DNA from: Neolewinella aquimaris
GTDB lineage: Bacteria; Bacteroidota; Bacteroidia; Chitinophagales; Saprospiraceae
Assembly (NCBI RefSeq): GCF_014197245.1
Contig: NZ_JACIFF010000005.1
Coordinates: forward strand, 326,276 to 390,275
Length of the DNA: 64,000 bases
Direction: 5' to 3'
The notes beneath the pieces were generated by a model. That model was given only the letters and a program-made list of their open reading frames with translations, did not search any database and had not been told where the DNA came from. Positions 33,587 through 43,336 of the stretch are shown piece by piece. The stretch's first letter is position 1, and each line of letters starts with the position of its first letter. The position numbers and the translations under genes are program-made.

Positions 33587-35953
33587 ATGCCGTTGAAAAA
33601 TTCTTTGTTGGGGCTGTGCCTGCTGTGGGCAGTAATGATTGCCGGACAGGCCGACAGCCTCGGTCAGTGGCGAAGCCTGCAATCCTTCTCCAACGGGTTT
33701 TACGTGACGGAAAGTCCGGAATCGATCATCTATACCACCGGCAATGCCCTGTTCTACCTGGACAAGGAGGACCTCAGCTTCCGGAAGCTGACCCGCACCG
33801 ACGGGTTGGCCGGGGGGCGCATCACCATCGTCAAGTACCACGAGTCCACCGCCACGCTGATCATCGTATACGAGAACAGTACCATCGATCTGCTGCGGGA
33901 CGGGCGGTTCACTACGCTGCGGCAGATCGATAACTTCAACTTCAGCGGAGACAAGCGCATCTACGACGTAACCTTCGGCCAGAACAACCGCATCTACCTT
34001 GCCGCCGGCTATGGCGTCTCAGCGCTCTCGTTGAACGACGAAACGTTCACCTTTACGACCTTTACCGGGGTGCGCGTGGAGAGCGCCACTGAGTTTGAGG
34101 GAAGGATCTACGCCGGAACCGAAGAGGGGCTGTACCGCGCTCCACTAACGGGCGTCAACCTGAACGACTTTAACAGTTGGGACCTGCTGGGGCCGGACTT
34201 CGGGCTACCCGGAGATTACGGCACATCCACCGTGACCGTGTGGAACGACCAGTTTTACTTTGGAGTAAACGAAGACGTTTGGCGGCTGTCCGTAGACACG
34301 GCGAGCGTTCTCTACGATGCCCCGGTGAAGCAGAACCGTTTGCAGTACCTCAGTGGCGGCGCCAAGCTGCTGCTGGCGGGCTATCAGTGTACGACCGGAA
34401 ATTGCGCCGACCGGGAGATCATCGCACTGGAGGAAGCTCCGGGGTCGGCGCGGCAACTCCGCGACTGCGCCTACCGCACCGTGAACGCGATTGAGGACGA
34501 TCGGGGCCGCATCTGGTTCGGAGACGCGGCGGAGAGCATTCGCTACCTGACGGCGGCCGACGGAGAATGTAGGAGACTGGCCTATCCCGGTCCCCTCGAC
34601 GACAACAACTACCGGCTCCTACACGACGGAACCTCCCTGTGGGTGGCCCCCGGCCAACTCGACGAAAACACCACTCCCACCTTTGATTTTAAGGGGGTGT
34701 ACCACTACAGCGAAGGAAGCTGGTCGACCTACGACCGGAACAACACACCTGCCTTCCGGGGGCGCAACGGATCGGTGGGGGGCGACGACGACGTTGCCAC
34801 CATCGTCGACGTACACTACGATCCCATCAACCAAGTCCACTACTTCAGCTCCTTCTTCGAGGGCGTCATTGGCCTGGATGCGGAGGGGGAAGCCACCCTC
34901 TACGACGAAACCAACAGCAGCATTCAGTTGGCGCCCGACGCCGGACCTGGCCGCATTCGGGCAGCCGGAGGAGCCACCGACGCGAACGGATTCACTTATT
35001 TCGGGATAAGTCGCGCGGCACAGAACGGCATTGTTAGCGTGAGGAGTCCGGAGGGGGAATGGGCGGCACTCGGGCAGTCCTGCGATTTGAATATTGCCAT
35101 CGACATCTCCGTAGACGAGCAGGGATATGTGTGGGTACTGCACCGGGACGGGAGCAACGGCGGCATCACGGTGATCGATCCGATGGGTACCCCACTGGAC
35201 CCCAGCGACGACCGCTGCCGGACCATTACCACAAGCAACAGCGAACTGCCCACCAACGAAGTGCGCAGCATTGCCGTCGACCTACAGGGAGCCGTGTGGA
35301 TCGGGACCGTGATGGGCATCGTGGTCTTCGAGTGCGGCGATCGGGTCTTTGATGCGACAGCGTGCCCGGGTCGGCGCCCGCAAGTGGAGGCCGACGACGG
35401 GTTCGGGGGCTTCCTGCTGGAAACGGAAGAAATCCGGGCCCTCACCGTCGATGGGGGTAACCGGAAGTGGGTCGGTACCAGCGGTGGGGCCTACTTGCTT
35501 TCGGAAGACGGTCGGGAACAGCAGCTCTTCTTCGACCGGGGCAACAGCCCGTTGCTGGACGACCTGGTGCGCGATATTGCCATCGACCCGACCACCGGTA
35601 CGGTGTACTTCGGCACGGAGCTCGGGGTAATCAGTTACCGCAGTGATGCGACACTTGCGGAAAACTTTTTTGCCCGGGATCTGGTCGTTTTTCCCAATCC
35701 GGTCGAGCCCGGTTACGACGGGCAAATCGCCATTCGGGGACTGATGCGCGACGCCCGCGTCAAGATCACCGACCTGAGTGGGAAGTTGGTGGAAGAGGGT
35801 ACGGCCATTGGCGGACAATTTACGTGGGAGGGTACGGACTACAACGGTCGCAGGGTCACGACGGGGGTATACCTGATCTTCGCCTCGAGCAACGGACGGT
35901 TCAGCCTGGAAAACGAACAGCATGCCGTAGGGAAGATCGTCTTCATCCGGTGA
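33587..35953 (+). CDS. porZ: T9SS component PorZ-like beta-propeller protein
   Basis: A 788-residue exported protein (signal LLGLCLLWAVMIAGQADS) starting at ATG 33587; an in-frame ATG at 33572 is possible. The opening WRSLQSFSNGFYVTESPESIIYTTGNALFYLDKED, read in parts, and the following GGRITIVKYHES and SGDKRIYDVTF match the first propeller of PorZ, the attachment-complex protein of the type IX secretion system. Two beta-propellers (about 25-690) are followed by a C-terminal sorting-type domain (VVFPNPVEPG, then GVYLIFASSNG). PorZ works at the cell surface, handing A-LPS to the PorU sortase. It pairs functionally with PorX, also in this window. Identification is by motif recall. Confidence 0.8.
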   Translation: MPLKNSLLGLCLLWAVMIAGQADSLGQWRSLQSFSNGFYVTESPESIIYTTGNALFYLDKEDLSFRKLTRTDGLAGGRITIVKYHESTATLIIVYENSTIDLLRDGRFTTLRQIDNFNFSGDKRIYDVTFGQNNRIYLAAGYGVSALSLNDETFTFTTFTGVRVESATEFEGRIYAGTEEGLYRAPLTGVNLNDFNSWDLLGPDFGLPGDYGTSTVTVWNDQFYFGVNEDVWRLSVDTASVLYDAPVKQNRLQYLSGGAKLLLAGYQCTTGNCADREIIALEEAPGSARQLRDCAYRTVNAIEDDRGRIWFGDAAESIRYLTAADGECRRLAYPGPLDDNNYRLLHDGTSLWVAPGQLDENTTPTFDFKGVYHYSEGSWSTYDRNNTPAFRGRNGSVGGDDDVATIVDVHYDPINQVHYFSSFFEGVIGLDAEGEATLYDETNSSIQLAPDAGPGRIRAAGGATDANGFTYFGISRAAQNGIVSVRSPEGEWAALGQSCDLNIAIDISVDEQGYVWVLHRDGSNGGITVIDPMGTPLDPSDDRCRTITTSNSELPTNEVRSIAVDLQGAVWIGTVMGIVVFECGDRVFDATACPGRRPQVEADDGFGGFLLETEEIRALTVDGGNRKWVGTSGGAYLLSEDGREQQLFFDRGNSPLLDDLVRDIAIDPTTGTVYFGTELGVISYRSDATLAENFFARDLVVFPNPVEPGYDGQIAIRGLMRDARVKITDLSGKLVEEGTAIGGQFTWEGTDYNGRRVTTGVYLIFASSNGRFSLENEQHAVGKIVFIR

Positions 35954-36008
35954 CCGATCGAAGCGGGTAGTGGGGCGGGTATGCCGACAAGCGGTTATCT
36001 TCGCTGGC

Positions 36009-36488
36009 GTGATACCAGACTACACCTTCCGAACCGAGCATCCCAATCCCCGGACGACCCGGTTTCTGCACCTGCTCTTCTACTTCGGCGCGATGCTGCT
36101 GTTAGTGGCCGCGGTTCACTCGCTCTACCGCTACTTCACCGAATGGACGGTGGGCGATGACAACAGTCACATCTGGTCGTTGGTACTGGGACTAATCTAC
36201 CTCATCGCAAGCATCCTTATCGGCTACTTCACCTACAGCCACGGGGGGGACGGTGAGGATCCGCCAGAACGCTTTGTTGAAATCGAGGACGGCGTGATGA
36301 CTTATTCACTGGACCAGGTGACCGGCCGGCAGGTACTAGATCTCGCGACGGTCCGGGAAGTAAGCCGTCCGTCCGTCCGTGAGCTGATCTTATCGCTGCG
36401 CGATGGCGAACGGGTGGTGCTGCCGGTCTACCTGATCGACGACGAGGATAAGCAGCGGGAGCTGGAGTCAATCCTGACGAAGCTTTAG
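36009..36488 (+). CDS. Two-helix membrane protein with cytoplasmic PH-like tail
   Basis: I take GTG 36009 as start (159 aa); the frame opens at 35970 with an unlikely ATG. Two membrane helices (FLHLLFYFGAMLLLVAAVH and WSLVLGLIYLIASILIGYF, about 20-80) precede a soluble tail of about 70 residues (FVEIEDGVMTYSLDQ.., ELILSLRDGERVVLPVYLI) with the strand pattern of bacterial PH-like domains. Function unknown. Its stop overlaps the convergent rlmN stop by four bases. Confidence 0.6.
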   Translation: MIPDYTFRTEHPNPRTTRFLHLLFYFGAMLLLVAAVHSLYRYFTEWTVGDDNSHIWSLVLGLIYLIASILIGYFTYSHGGDGEDPPERFVEIEDGVMTYSLDQVTGRQVLDLATVREVSRPSVRELILSLRDGERVVLPVYLIDDEDKQRELESILTKL

Positions 36489-37516
36489 GCCTTATTGGCG
36501 AGTTGGCCGCAGGCCGCGTCGATGTCCTTTCCCCTGCTGCGGCGGACGGTAACCATGATGCCCCGGTCGCGCAAATAAGTTGCGAAATCGTCGATGCGGT
36601 GCTCGCTGGACTTGCGGAAGGGGGCGTTGTCGATCGGATTGTACTCGATGATGTTGACCATGCTGGGGACCCGGCGGCAGATGCGGTAGAGTTGTTCGGC
36701 ATCCTCCAGAGAGTCATTGAAATCCTGGAAGGTGATGTACTCAAATCCGATGCGCTTTTTGGTCTTTTCGTAGAAATACTCGAGGCTTTCGATGATTGCC
36801 TCCAGGTTGTTGGTCTCGTTGATGGGCATGATCTCGTTGCGCTTCAGGTCGTCGGCGGCGTGGAGGCTGAGCGCGAGATTGACTTTGGTGTCTTCGTCGG
36901 CGAGCTTACGGATCATTTTGGCGATGCCGGCCGTGGAGACAGTGAGGCGGCGGGGGGCCATGTTCAATCCGGTATGGCTGGTGATGCGATCGATGCTGCC
37001 TACTACCTCGCGAAAGGCGAGCAGGGGCTCTCCCATGCCCATGTAGACGATGTTGGTCAGGGGTTTGCCGAAGATCTCGAGGCACTGCTCGTTGACCAGG
37101 TACACCTGGTCGTAGATTTCGGCCGCGGTGAGGTTGCGCAGGCGTTTCATGCGTCCGGTGGCGCAGAAAGTGCAGCTGAGGCTACAGCCGACCTGGCTGG
37201 AGACGCAGACGGTAAATCGGTCATCAGCGACGACGGGAATCAGCACCGATTCGATCAGGTGGCCGTCGTGGAGGCGGAAGCGGCTCTTGACGGTGCCGTC
37301 GCTACTGCGTTGCAATTTGTCGAGGGTGACGACCGGCAACTCGTAATTTTCCTTTAATTTCTCCCTCAGGTCGAGCGACAGATTGGTCATCTCGTCGAAG
37401 GTGCGGGCCCCCTTTTGCCAGAGCCATTCGTAGACCTGCTTGGCCCGAAATTTTTTTTCGCCGGTGAGAATCAACTGTGAGGTTAGCTCATCGAGGCTAA
37501 GGGAACGAATATCCAT
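36485..37516 (-). CDS. rlmN: 23S rRNA (adenine-C2)-methyltransferase RlmN
   Basis: A radical-SAM enzyme that methylates C2 of A2503 in 23S rRNA and A37 of some tRNAs, using an intermediate methyl-cysteine. The start is ATG 37516 (343 aa), 14 codons inside the longest frame. The cluster motif CSLSCTFCATG (about 110-120) holds the three iron-sulphur Cys. MGMGEPLL, LALSLHAADD and the C-terminal DIDAACGQL with the methyl-accepting Cys are all present. Length is normal, so it looks functional. Confidence 0.95.
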   Translation of the reverse strand: MDIRSLSLDELTSQLILTGEKKFRAKQVYEWLWQKGARTFDEMTNLSLDLREKLKENYELPVVTLDKLQRSSDGTVKSRFRLHDGHLIESVLIPVVADDRFTVCVSSQVGCSLSCTFCATGRMKRLRNLTAAEIYDQVYLVNEQCLEIFGKPLTNIVYMGMGEPLLAFREVVGSIDRITSHTGLNMAPRRLTVSTAGIAKMIRKLADEDTKVNLALSLHAADDLKRNEIMPINETNNLEAIIESLEYFYEKTKKRIGFEYITFQDFNDSLEDAEQLYRICRRVPSMVNIIEYNPIDNAPFRKSSEHRIDDFATYLRDRGIMVTVRRSRGKDIDAACGQLANKA

Positions 37517-37616
37517 ACCTTGCCAACGCCCGACCCGTAAGACTGGTTGAGCACACAACCACGGCTACCCTGATACGTTAATAAGCCCCGGAAAGTATTC
37601 CCCTACACCACGGCAC

Positions 37617-38483
37617 ATGAACTTACCTCCTAATCATCTGGACCTCTACGAGCAGGCCCTCCGCTACGACAAAGTGGGGGATCCGTACACTGCCGTGAAG
37701 TTGCTGAAGAAGGTGACCCGCATCGTGCCGGACTGGTCTGCCGCCTTTCGTAGTCTGGCCGTCATTTATACGCGCCGTAAGGAGTGGAAACCGGCCTTTC
37801 ACTACTGGAGCAAAACCGTTGCCCTGGATGCCGACGACCGCGATGCCTGGTGGCAACTCGGTCTGGCCGCGGTGCCCCTGAAGCGTATGCGCACCGCCCA
37901 GACCGTCTGGGCGAAATTCGGATTCGATCGTGTGCGAACCGACGCTCCGGTGGGGCTTCAGCTGCGCCACGAGGACGGCTACGAAATACTATGGATGCAA
38001 ACCCTGGACGCCGCACGGGGCCGTGTGGTGAGCATCCCGCACCCCGGCAGCGGGACCCGCTACCGGGATCTCGTGCTGTACGACCGCAGGGGGCGAAAGG
38101 GCTACAACGTAGTGGCGCAGCGGCGGATATCGATCTACCAATCGGTGGACTGCATTAAGCGATCTCCCTACCAAACGTTCAGTTGTCTGTTGCACACCAG
38201 CGAGGAATCCGCCATTGAACAACTTGAGCAGCTGTGCTACGACGCCGGGCTGGGATTCGAAGTATGGAGCAACGCGACGCGGGCCGTGCACCAGGACCGT
38301 GCGCAGGCGAGTGAAGACGAGCGCCGGGCCTTCCCGGAGTACTACAGCGATCTGTTGCCGAGGCCGATGTCCGGTAGCACCCTGGTCGCGCTGGCCGCCA
38401 TCCACCCCGCGGAAGTGGAGCGTACCCTCAACAACTGGCAGATCATCTCCCTGATGCAATACTCAGACCTTCGCGCTTACTAA
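37617..38483 (+). CDS. TPR-containing cytoplasmic protein
   Basis: A 288-residue protein with no signal peptide. Residues about 5-100 form two to three TPR-like helical pairs (YEQALRYDKVGDPYTAVKLL, then SLAVIYTRRKEWKPAFHYW). The C-terminal part (about 110-288) has no family I recognise; it contains strands such as YRDLVLYDRRGRKGYNVVAQ. Probably a protein-interaction adaptor. Its 3' end overlaps the convergent MerR gene by 41 bases. Confidence 0.65.
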   Translation: MNLPPNHLDLYEQALRYDKVGDPYTAVKLLKKVTRIVPDWSAAFRSLAVIYTRRKEWKPAFHYWSKTVALDADDRDAWWQLGLAAVPLKRMRTAQTVWAKFGFDRVRTDAPVGLQLRHEDGYEILWMQTLDAARGRVVSIPHPGSGTRYRDLVLYDRRGRKGYNVVAQRRISIYQSVDCIKRSPYQTFSCLLHTSEESAIEQLEQLCYDAGLGFEVWSNATRAVHQDRAQASEDERRAFPEYYSDLLPRPMSGSTLVALAAIHPAEVERTLNNWQIISLMQYSDLRAY

Positions 38484-39360
38484 GTTTCGCCAGAAAGGCA
38501 AGAATTTCTCCGAGGCCGGATACCTTTTCTACCCTTACGAACGCGCTGAGGTCATGTAGGCTGGCCTGGTAGCCGGACAGCAGAAGCCTGGCCTCGGTAC
38601 ACTGATCCAGAATATCCGCCACGAGGTCTTCTACCGGCCGGTCGACGTAGCTGTTGGACAGGTGAGTAAGCAAGTAATCGACCCGGGTGACGCGGCAGAG
38701 GTCCGCCAGATCCGTTGGGGAGATATTTGATCCCAGGTAGAGGGTATGGAAGCCGCGTTTGCGTAACAGGTACTGGATAAAGAGCATGCTCAGGTCCTGC
38801 TGCTCCCCCTTAGGCAGGAAGAGCGCGAAGACGGTGCGATCCGACTTCTGGATGGCCGGTAGGTGATCCGTAGCGGAGAGTATCTTCTGCCGGATCAGGC
38901 CACCGACGAACGATTCCTGGACGGCGGTTACCGAGCCGGTGAAGTAGAGCACACCCAGTTTATCCAGGAAGGGGTACACCACCTCCATCATGGTTTCTTC
39001 GAATCCCCGCTGCCCGATGTTGGTATCCAGGATAAGGCTGAACTTGTATTCGTTGAGCTCCACCACCGCAAGGGTAAGGGCATCGAGCTGGGTTTCGGGG
39101 CTGACGTTGAGTGCCGAAAGAGAAGTGACCAATTCGGCCCGCTCGGTCGGGCTCATGGCGGCGATCTTACTGATGCGGTAGCCGTTTTTGTTAAGCAGCG
39201 CGATGGTGGTCAGTTCCCGGAGGTCTTCATCGAGGTAAAAGCGGACGTTGTGCTTGCTGCGGCGGGGGGCGATCAAATCGTAGCGCTGCTCCCAGGCGCG
39301 CAGGGTGTGTGCCCGGATGCCCGTAAGATTTTCTACGTCGTTGATGGAGTAAACCGCCAA
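38443..39360 (-). CDS. MerR-type regulator with degenerate B12-binding domain (CarH/LitR-like)
   Basis: A 305-residue regulator. The N-terminal MerR winged helix reads YSINDVENLTGIRAHTLRAWEQRY (in parts), standard for the CarH/LitR group. A four-helix B12_binding_2-like cap (about 90-165) and a Rossmann B12-binding domain (about 170-295) follow. The loop that usually supplies the cobalt-ligating His (E-x-H-x-x-G) reads EQQDLSM, so the His is Gln and the Gly is Ser. It may therefore act without cobalamin, or sense something else. CarH-type regulators control carotenoid or light-response genes; no such genes are adjacent. Confidence 0.85.
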   Translation of the reverse strand: MAVYSINDVENLTGIRAHTLRAWEQRYDLIAPRRSKHNVRFYLDEDLRELTTIALLNKNGYRISKIAAMSPTERAELVTSLSALNVSPETQLDALTLAVVELNEYKFSLILDTNIGQRGFEETMMEVVYPFLDKLGVLYFTGSVTAVQESFVGGLIRQKILSATDHLPAIQKSDRTVFALFLPKGEQQDLSMLFIQYLLRKRGFHTLYLGSNISPTDLADLCRVTRVDYLLTHLSNSYVDRPVEDLVADILDQCTEARLLLSGYQASLHDLSAFVRVEKVSGLGEILAFLAKLSKREGLSIASGR

Positions 39361-39475
39361 ATTGGGGGAGTCGAGGAGTGATTGTCGGATAGCCGGGTGA
39401 CTAACGCCACGATACCTAAATGGTTTAGGGACATTGGAGCGCTTGGTTCGCTGCCTTTGTGGTATTTTTCGGGCT

Positions 39476-42286
39476 ATGCGACACTACATACTTACCGCCC
39501 TGATTTTGCTCGTGACCGGTCTGCAAGCCCAGGACTGTTTCTACCAATTGCGACTTCAGGACAGTGGGGGCGACGGACTCAGCGGTGCCGCAGTGACCAT
39601 TACCGTAGCGGGCGTACCCCGCAGCTACACCCTCGACGCTACGGTGGACGACGGTAGCCGCGCCGACTTCTTCATTCCCGTCAACAACGGTGACGCCGTC
39701 ACCGTGGGATACCGCGCCGAGGCCTTTCCGGAGGAAGTGAGTTTCGCCATTCTGGACAACAACGACAGCCTCATCTACCAGGTCGATGCACCGGGTACCT
39801 CACCAAATCTCATTGCCTTCACCGCAGAATGCCGCGCCTGCGCACCGCCGCCCCTTGCTTCTATTGAGTTGTACCGCGTACGCTACAACTCGGTGGACCT
39901 GCGGTTTCGCTCGACCCCCGCCGCTGCCGGACCCAGCTACCGGATCGAGTACGGACTAAACGGCTTCGATCCTGCGGGAGAGGAAGGCAGTGAAGTGATT
40001 ACTCAGGATACCATGTTGCGGATCGGTAACCTGGAGGCAAATACCGGCTACGATTTTTACCTCTCTACCGTGTGTCAGACGCCGAATGAAACGACGGTAC
40101 GCCGCGGGCCGTTTCGCATCATGACCCAGCTGCGGAGTGATATCGGTATCACTCAGCTGCTAAAGCCGATTGACAAATGTGCCGCGACCGGTCGGGATTC
40201 GCTTACGATTGGCATCACTAACTTCGGCGGACAGGCCCAACAGTTTTTCCGGGTAAACTATACCCTAAACGAAGCGCCGGGCGGGGTAAACTTTCCCTTC
40301 GACGGCATTTTCACGGGGGTACTGGGGGTAGACAGCACCGAGTTTTTCACCTTCGATAACATGGTCGATCTAAGTGCCCCCGGATACTACAACTTCAAAC
40401 TATTTACGGAACTGGAGGGCGACGAGAATACCACCAACGACACCCTGGATGTCACCGTTCTCAGCCTGCCGGTCGTCGACGAATTTCCCTATACTGAGGG
40501 ATTCGAGGCGGACAACGGCTTCTGGCTGAGTAAACGCGGTGGGACCGGCCCCGTGAGCTGGCAGCGCGCCAAACCCCGCAATACCCTAATTGACCGCGCG
40601 GGATCGGGGGAGTACGCCTACGTCACCAATGCCCGGGGCGATTACAGCAACGACGAAAAAAGTTATTTGCAGTCACCCTGTTTTGACTTCTCGGGACTCA
40701 CTACTGCGCCCTTCATCTCCTTTCTCCTGTACGTCGACACCGAGGCCAACTTTGATCGCCTCTACCTCGAGTCGTCCACCGACGGGGGAAAGCGCTGGCA
40801 ACGGGTAGAGCGAAATCCCACCGGCATCAACTGGTACAACAACGGCCGCGATCGGGCGTGGGACGGAGACGGGGGCTTCGGCGGGGGATACGCCCTGGTA
40901 GGACAGCAACTCAACGGACTGGCGGGGGCGCGTGAGGCGCAGCTGAGGTTTGTCTTCGAATCCGACGGCGACGGAATCCGGGAGGGCGTGGCCATCGACA
41001 ACATCCGCATTACCCGGCGCGACGGCGTTGATTTGGCCGGCGTGAGTGCCCGGGTGATTGGTTACGGAAACTGTGCGGCGACCAGCGATACCCTGCAGTT
41101 TTCCTACGCCGACATCGGTACTCAGCGGGTGGATAGTGTGACGGTGGGTTATCGGATAGACGGCGGAGCGGTATTTACGGCGCGCGCCGCCGCCCCGGCT
41201 ACCTTGGGTGGAAGAAGAACGTTTCAGTTTCTTGCCGATCTCGGGATCGTTGCCCCCGATACGGTAACTATCCAGGCCTGGGTGATGGCCGCCGGTGATA
41301 CCGCTCCGGAGAACGATACGATCACGCTAGTCTACCAGCCGGTGCGGGAACTTCCCTTCCTGGTCGACTTCGAGAACGGGCGAAAGCCGACGGATTGGTC
41401 GGTGGATGCGGACCTCGTGATCGCCCGACGCACGGGAAATGCCTCGACAACCCTGTCAGATAACCTATCCGCTCAGGATGAGGCAATGACCTTTACCACC
41501 GCGCGCTACGGACCCCTCGCGGCGGGGGATTCCCTGACCTTCGACCTTAGCTTGACGTCCGTCGAGGAGGACGAAGTTGCTACCGGAAGCCTACAGGTTA
41601 CCGCTAATACGGATTGCGACGATGCGGAGGTGGTGTTGCTCGAACGGGAGTTGAGTGCTGGCAGCAGCCGAATTTCGATCCCCCTGAATCTGGAGGGGGC
41701 GAACGCCCGATTTACGGTGGAAGTGAGCAGGACGGCGGGCGACTACTTCGTTGATGTGGACAACATCAGTATCCGCCGCTGCAGCGGCGCGATCGAAATC
41801 GGTCTGACGACGGTGCCCCCGTCCGGTATTTTCGCCGATGACGGGACGGCGTACCTGACGGTGCGCGGCGGCTTGTCCCCCTATACGTTTTTGTGGAGTA
41901 TGGGCGATACCACTCAATCCGTCGGAGACCTGAGCGTGGCGCAGTACAGCGTGACCGTCACCGATGCGCTGGGGTGCACCGGCTCCCGGCTTGTCAATGT
42001 GGACCTCACCGCAGTGGCTACGCGCGAACCCGGTGCCCTGCCCGGCCTGGAGGTGTATCCGAATCCTACCTCGGAGCAACTGGAAATTCGGCTAAGTCTT
42101 AACCTGCCGCAGCTGCTCGAACTCGAAGTTTACGATCCGACCGGAAGGCGAATAGAAACGAGAAAATTCGGCCACGCGAATCAGCTTTCCGCTACCGTAC
42201 ACCTGGGTGACCGGCCCGCCGGACTGTATCTCGTGCGGGTACGGGCGGGGGAGGAAACCCGGACCGTACGGGTGGTGCGGCGGTGA
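39476..42286 (+). CDS. T9SS-secreted multidomain surface protein
   Basis: A 936-residue secreted protein starting at ATG 39476 with signal RHYILTALILLVTGLQAQ. It contains a fibronectin-III-like stretch (ASIELYRVRYNSVDLRF, about 125-220), a CARDB-like region, a MAM/jelly-roll-like domain (FPYTEGFEADNGFW to IDNIRITRR, about 340-520), further beta-rich segments, and a C-terminal type A sorting domain (LEVYPNPTSEQLEIRLS, ending RVRAGEETRTVRVV). It should be exported by T9SS and attached to the surface or released. The role is probably adhesion or degradation; no catalytic motif is seen. Confidence 0.8.
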   Translation: MRHYILTALILLVTGLQAQDCFYQLRLQDSGGDGLSGAAVTITVAGVPRSYTLDATVDDGSRADFFIPVNNGDAVTVGYRAEAFPEEVSFAILDNNDSLIYQVDAPGTSPNLIAFTAECRACAPPPLASIELYRVRYNSVDLRFRSTPAAAGPSYRIEYGLNGFDPAGEEGSEVITQDTMLRIGNLEANTGYDFYLSTVCQTPNETTVRRGPFRIMTQLRSDIGITQLLKPIDKCAATGRDSLTIGITNFGGQAQQFFRVNYTLNEAPGGVNFPFDGIFTGVLGVDSTEFFTFDNMVDLSAPGYYNFKLFTELEGDENTTNDTLDVTVLSLPVVDEFPYTEGFEADNGFWLSKRGGTGPVSWQRAKPRNTLIDRAGSGEYAYVTNARGDYSNDEKSYLQSPCFDFSGLTTAPFISFLLYVDTEANFDRLYLESSTDGGKRWQRVERNPTGINWYNNGRDRAWDGDGGFGGGYALVGQQLNGLAGAREAQLRFVFESDGDGIREGVAIDNIRITRRDGVDLAGVSARVIGYGNCAATSDTLQFSYADIGTQRVDSVTVGYRIDGGAVFTARAAAPATLGGRRTFQFLADLGIVAPDTVTIQAWVMAAGDTAPENDTITLVYQPVRELPFLVDFENGRKPTDWSVDADLVIARRTGNASTTLSDNLSAQDEAMTFTTARYGPLAAGDSLTFDLSLTSVEEDEVATGSLQVTANTDCDDAEVVLLERELSAGSSRISIPLNLEGANARFTVEVSRTAGDYFVDVDNISIRRCSGAIEIGLTTVPPSGIFADDGTAYLTVRGGLSPYTFLWSMGDTTQSVGDLSVAQYSVTVTDALGCTGSRLVNVDLTAVATREPGALPGLEVYPNPTSEQLEIRLSLNLPQLLELEVYDPTGRRIETRKFGHANQLSATVHLGDRPAGLYLVRVRAGEETRTVRVVRR

Positions 42287-42287
42287 T

Positions 42288-43313
42288 CTAACGGATGCCC
42301 CTTGCCTTCAGGTTGGCAACGTAGATGGCGATGTTGCGGGAGTGTCCGGCCAGGGTGCTGGCAAAATTGTGGAGGCCGCTCCCGTCGCCGCGGGCACAGA
42401 AGTAGAGGTAGTTGTGTTCTTCCGGTGAGAGCACCGCATCGATACTGCCCACGCTCGCCATGGTAATGGGGCCGGGGGGCAGGCCCGGATACCGGTAAGT
42501 GTTGTACGGGCTGTCGAATTCGATGTGTCGGTGCAAAACCCGCCCTACGTCGAACTCCCGGGTGGCGAACACCGCGGTGGGATCGGCCTGAAGCGGCATG
42601 CCGATGCGGAGCCGATTGAGGTAGACGCCCGCGATCCGGGGACGCTCGACGGCCTGTAGGCTTTCCTTTTCGACAATGCTGGCCAGGGTATAAACCTCGG
42701 CGGGAGAGAGACCCGCGGCGGCTGCCTTTTCCAGGCGACCGTTGGCGCGCCAGAATCGCTCGTGCTCCTTTACCATGCGCGCGACGAACTCGCGGGGCCT
42801 GGCGTTCCAGTACATTTCGTAGGTGTTGGGGATAAACAGCGTCTGCAGCGTCTCGGCCGTGTAGCCGATACTGTCTACGAATACGGAATCCTGAAATAGA
42901 CGCAGGAAATCGAGGCTGTCCGGCTCCAGAAAGCGGGCCACCTTGGCGGCTACGTTCATGGGTTCGCGCTCGGTGGTGAGCACGACATCCACCGTTGCCT
43001 GGGCGCCGCTACGCAACCGCCGAATGAGCCCGATGGCGCTCGTGCCGGGTGGAATAGAGAACCGTCCGGCCCGCATGGGATCGCGGCGAAAGGCCATGCG
43101 GCTGGCCAGGGGATCGAAGAAGGTCCGGTTGGGCCGTATGCCGTGGACGGCCAGGGAGTCCATGACCTGCTCGTAGGTGCTTCCCGTCGGGAACTGAACG
43201 ACAACGGGTTCGTCACGCCCTTCCGGCACGACGGGGACCACCATGATCTGATAGTAGGTAAATCCGGCCAGGAGCAGGATGGCAACCACGATAAGTGCGA
43301 TAATCTTCTTCAT
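42288..43313 (-). CDS. mltG: Endolytic murein transglycosylase MltG
   Basis: A 341-residue, single-pass inner-membrane protein (anchor KKIIALIVVAILLLAGFTYY) of the YceG/MltG family, which cuts nascent glycan strands and helps end polymerisation. A LysM-like N-terminal part is followed by the catalytic domain with TLASIVEKES (catalytic Glu), RIAGVYLNRLRIGMPLQADPT and PYNTYRYPGLPPGPI. The length is normal. One base separates its stop from that of the convergent T9SS protein. Confidence 0.95.
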   Translation of the reverse strand: MKKIIALIVVAILLLAGFTYYQIMVVPVVPEGRDEPVVVQFPTGSTYEQVMDSLAVHGIRPNRTFFDPLASRMAFRRDPMRAGRFSIPPGTSAIGLIRRLRSGAQATVDVVLTTEREPMNVAAKVARFLEPDSLDFLRLFQDSVFVDSIGYTAETLQTLFIPNTYEMYWNARPREFVARMVKEHERFWRANGRLEKAAAAGLSPAEVYTLASIVEKESLQAVERPRIAGVYLNRLRIGMPLQADPTAVFATREFDVGRVLHRHIEFDSPYNTYRYPGLPPGPITMASVGSIDAVLSPEEHNYLYFCARGDGSGLHNFASTLAGHSRNIAIYVANLKARGIR

Positions 43314-43336
43314 GTGCTGAATACGGTCTGGCCGTG

